This document shows, piece after piece, positions 7,009-7,579 of a stretch of 7,579 nt of DNA (position 1 is its first letter; each line of letters opens with the position of its first letter). A program made the translations under genes and the position numbers. This DNA comes from an uncultured Solobacterium sp. (GTDB lineage: Bacteria; Bacillota_I; Bacilli_A; Erysipelotrichales; Erysipelotrichaceae). The notes beneath the pieces are model-generated. The model worked only from the letters and a program-made list of their open reading frames with translations. It had not been told where the DNA came from and searched no databases. The DNA lies in contig CAJJTI010000091.1 of the NCBI GenBank assembly GCA_905194705.1, forward strand, positions 1-7,579. Reading direction: 5' to 3'.

Positions 7009-7579
7009 TTATTTCCTTCTTATATTCTTTTTTAATACAGTTTTACTTGCATAAAAAAGATATGTTAAATAGGGGTTTGTAAATATAATTAAATTTTTAA
7101 ATATTTTAGACGATTTATTTTTGGGAGTAGCTAGGCTAATTTCGTTAAATGCATTCTTAGAAAAAATAATGTTTTTTAATTTGTTGATTTTATCTTTTTT
7201 AGATAATGAGCAATCATTATGAAATAAATTTGTTATATAGAATTTATACTCTAAAAGCATATTGTCATAATAAATTGGTTTTAATTCAATGTTATAGAAT
7301 TTAAAGATATCTTGAAAAGCATGTTTTTTTAATAGAAGAGTTTCATCCATATTATCAATATATCTTGATACAGTTGTTTCTTTTTCTGTACGAATATGAT
7401 GATATAAAATTTTATCAGAAGTAAAAACAACAGGTTGTTTCAAAAAGACATTACAGTTGAAAATGAAATCTTCACCTGTTTTTATTCCTTTAAGAAAAGT
7501 GATATTTTCGATAAATTCTCGTCTATATAGTTTATTCCAAACACAATAAAAACCATGATTTATTAAATAAAGAAAGGCT
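7009..7579 (-). CDS. GT2-family glycosyltransferase, C-terminal part (5' end outside window)
   Basis: The frame is open on the - strand from the stop at 7009-7011 to the right edge, giving about 189 visible residues. Reading from the edge, the protein has NHGFYCVWNKLYRRE (7-21) and GIKTGEDFIFN (31-41). These are the acceptor-side W-N-K-LY and catalytic G-E-D motifs of GT2 inverting transferases of the EpsJ/CpsJ type, with Glu36-Asp37 as the probable catalytic pair. The N-terminal nucleotide-binding domain and D-x-D lie beyond the window. TVSRY (about 69-73) follows the catalytic region. The last 35 or so residues are hydrophobic and then strongly basic (ending IRRK), suggesting peripheral membrane attachment. 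A TTG at 7443 is an internal codon, not the start, since the catalytic motif lies before it. The final codons encode Arg-Arg-Lys and also supply the ribosome site of the next gene. The donor sugar is unknown. Confidence 0.87.
   Translation of the reverse strand, partial: AFLYLINHGFYCVWNKLYRREFIENITFLKGIKTGEDFIFNCNVFLKQPVVFTSDKILYHHIRTEKETTVSRYIDNMDETLLLKKHAFQDIFKFYNIELKPIYYDNMLLEYKFYITNLFHNDCSLSKKDKINKLKNIIFSKNAFNEISLATPKNKSSKIFKNLIIFTNPYLTYLFYASKTVLKKNIRRK

Noticed and set aside
6860..7054. 64-codon + strand open frame
   Set aside because: It is antisense to the N-terminus of the - strand GT4 gene and has no family features.
7009..7443. A 144-codon reading frame starting with TTG at 7443
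   Set aside because: The same frame stays open to the window edge and the upstream part encodes the GT2 motifs W-N-K-LY and GEDF, so TTG is internal and the gene is a partial one.

Overview
This AT-rich window is an interior piece of a surface-polysaccharide (capsule or exopolysaccharide) biosynthesis locus. It holds seven cytoplasmic-type glycosyltransferase genes and one nucleotide-sugar enzyme. The AT-rich codon use, AGGAG-like ribosome binding sites, tight gene packing and the style of the GT families suggest a low-GC Gram-positive (Bacillota) bacterium, possibly a gut commensal of the Erysipelotrichales or Clostridia type. That placement is inferred from general resemblance. There is no rRNA or other marker gene in the window.

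The left part (2-5882) is a six-gene series on the + strand. It begins with the C-terminal half of a GT4 glycosyltransferase cut by the window edge. A GT-A-type sugar transferase and a full-length UDP-GlcNAc 4,6-dehydratase/5-epimerase of the CapE/FnlA type follow. After a 91-base gap holding an 11-bp inverted repeat with a short T run come a GT4 enzyme, a DUF6625-type protein and a WcaC-like GT4 enzyme. The last three genes are almost fused: one pair shares the bases ATGAATAA, and the other is separated by a single base.

The right part (5875 to the edge) is a two-gene series on the - strand: a GT2 glycosyltransferase (N-terminus outside the window) followed by another GT4 enzyme. The two series converge and overlap by 8 bp. 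Both stop codons sit in one arm of a 17-bp hairpin with a 6-base loop and a T tract, which reads as a shared bidirectional terminator.

Together the genes look like the sugar-adding part of a heteropolysaccharide pathway. CapE would start conversion of UDP-GlcNAc to a 2-acetamido-2,6-dideoxy-L-hexose (L-FucNAc or a relative), and the GTs would assemble the repeat unit on a lipid carrier at the inner face of the membrane. No flippase, polymerase, initiating transferase, chain-length regulator or CapF/CapG partner lies in the window. The first GT4 (left edge) and the - strand GT4 are paralogues that share the NPRP and FPSK-x-IEYL motifs. I saw no mobile elements, CRISPR arrays, tRNA or rRNA genes. 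The region is organised accessory DNA. I do not see a clearly new type of system in it; the DUF6625 gene is the least characterised component.
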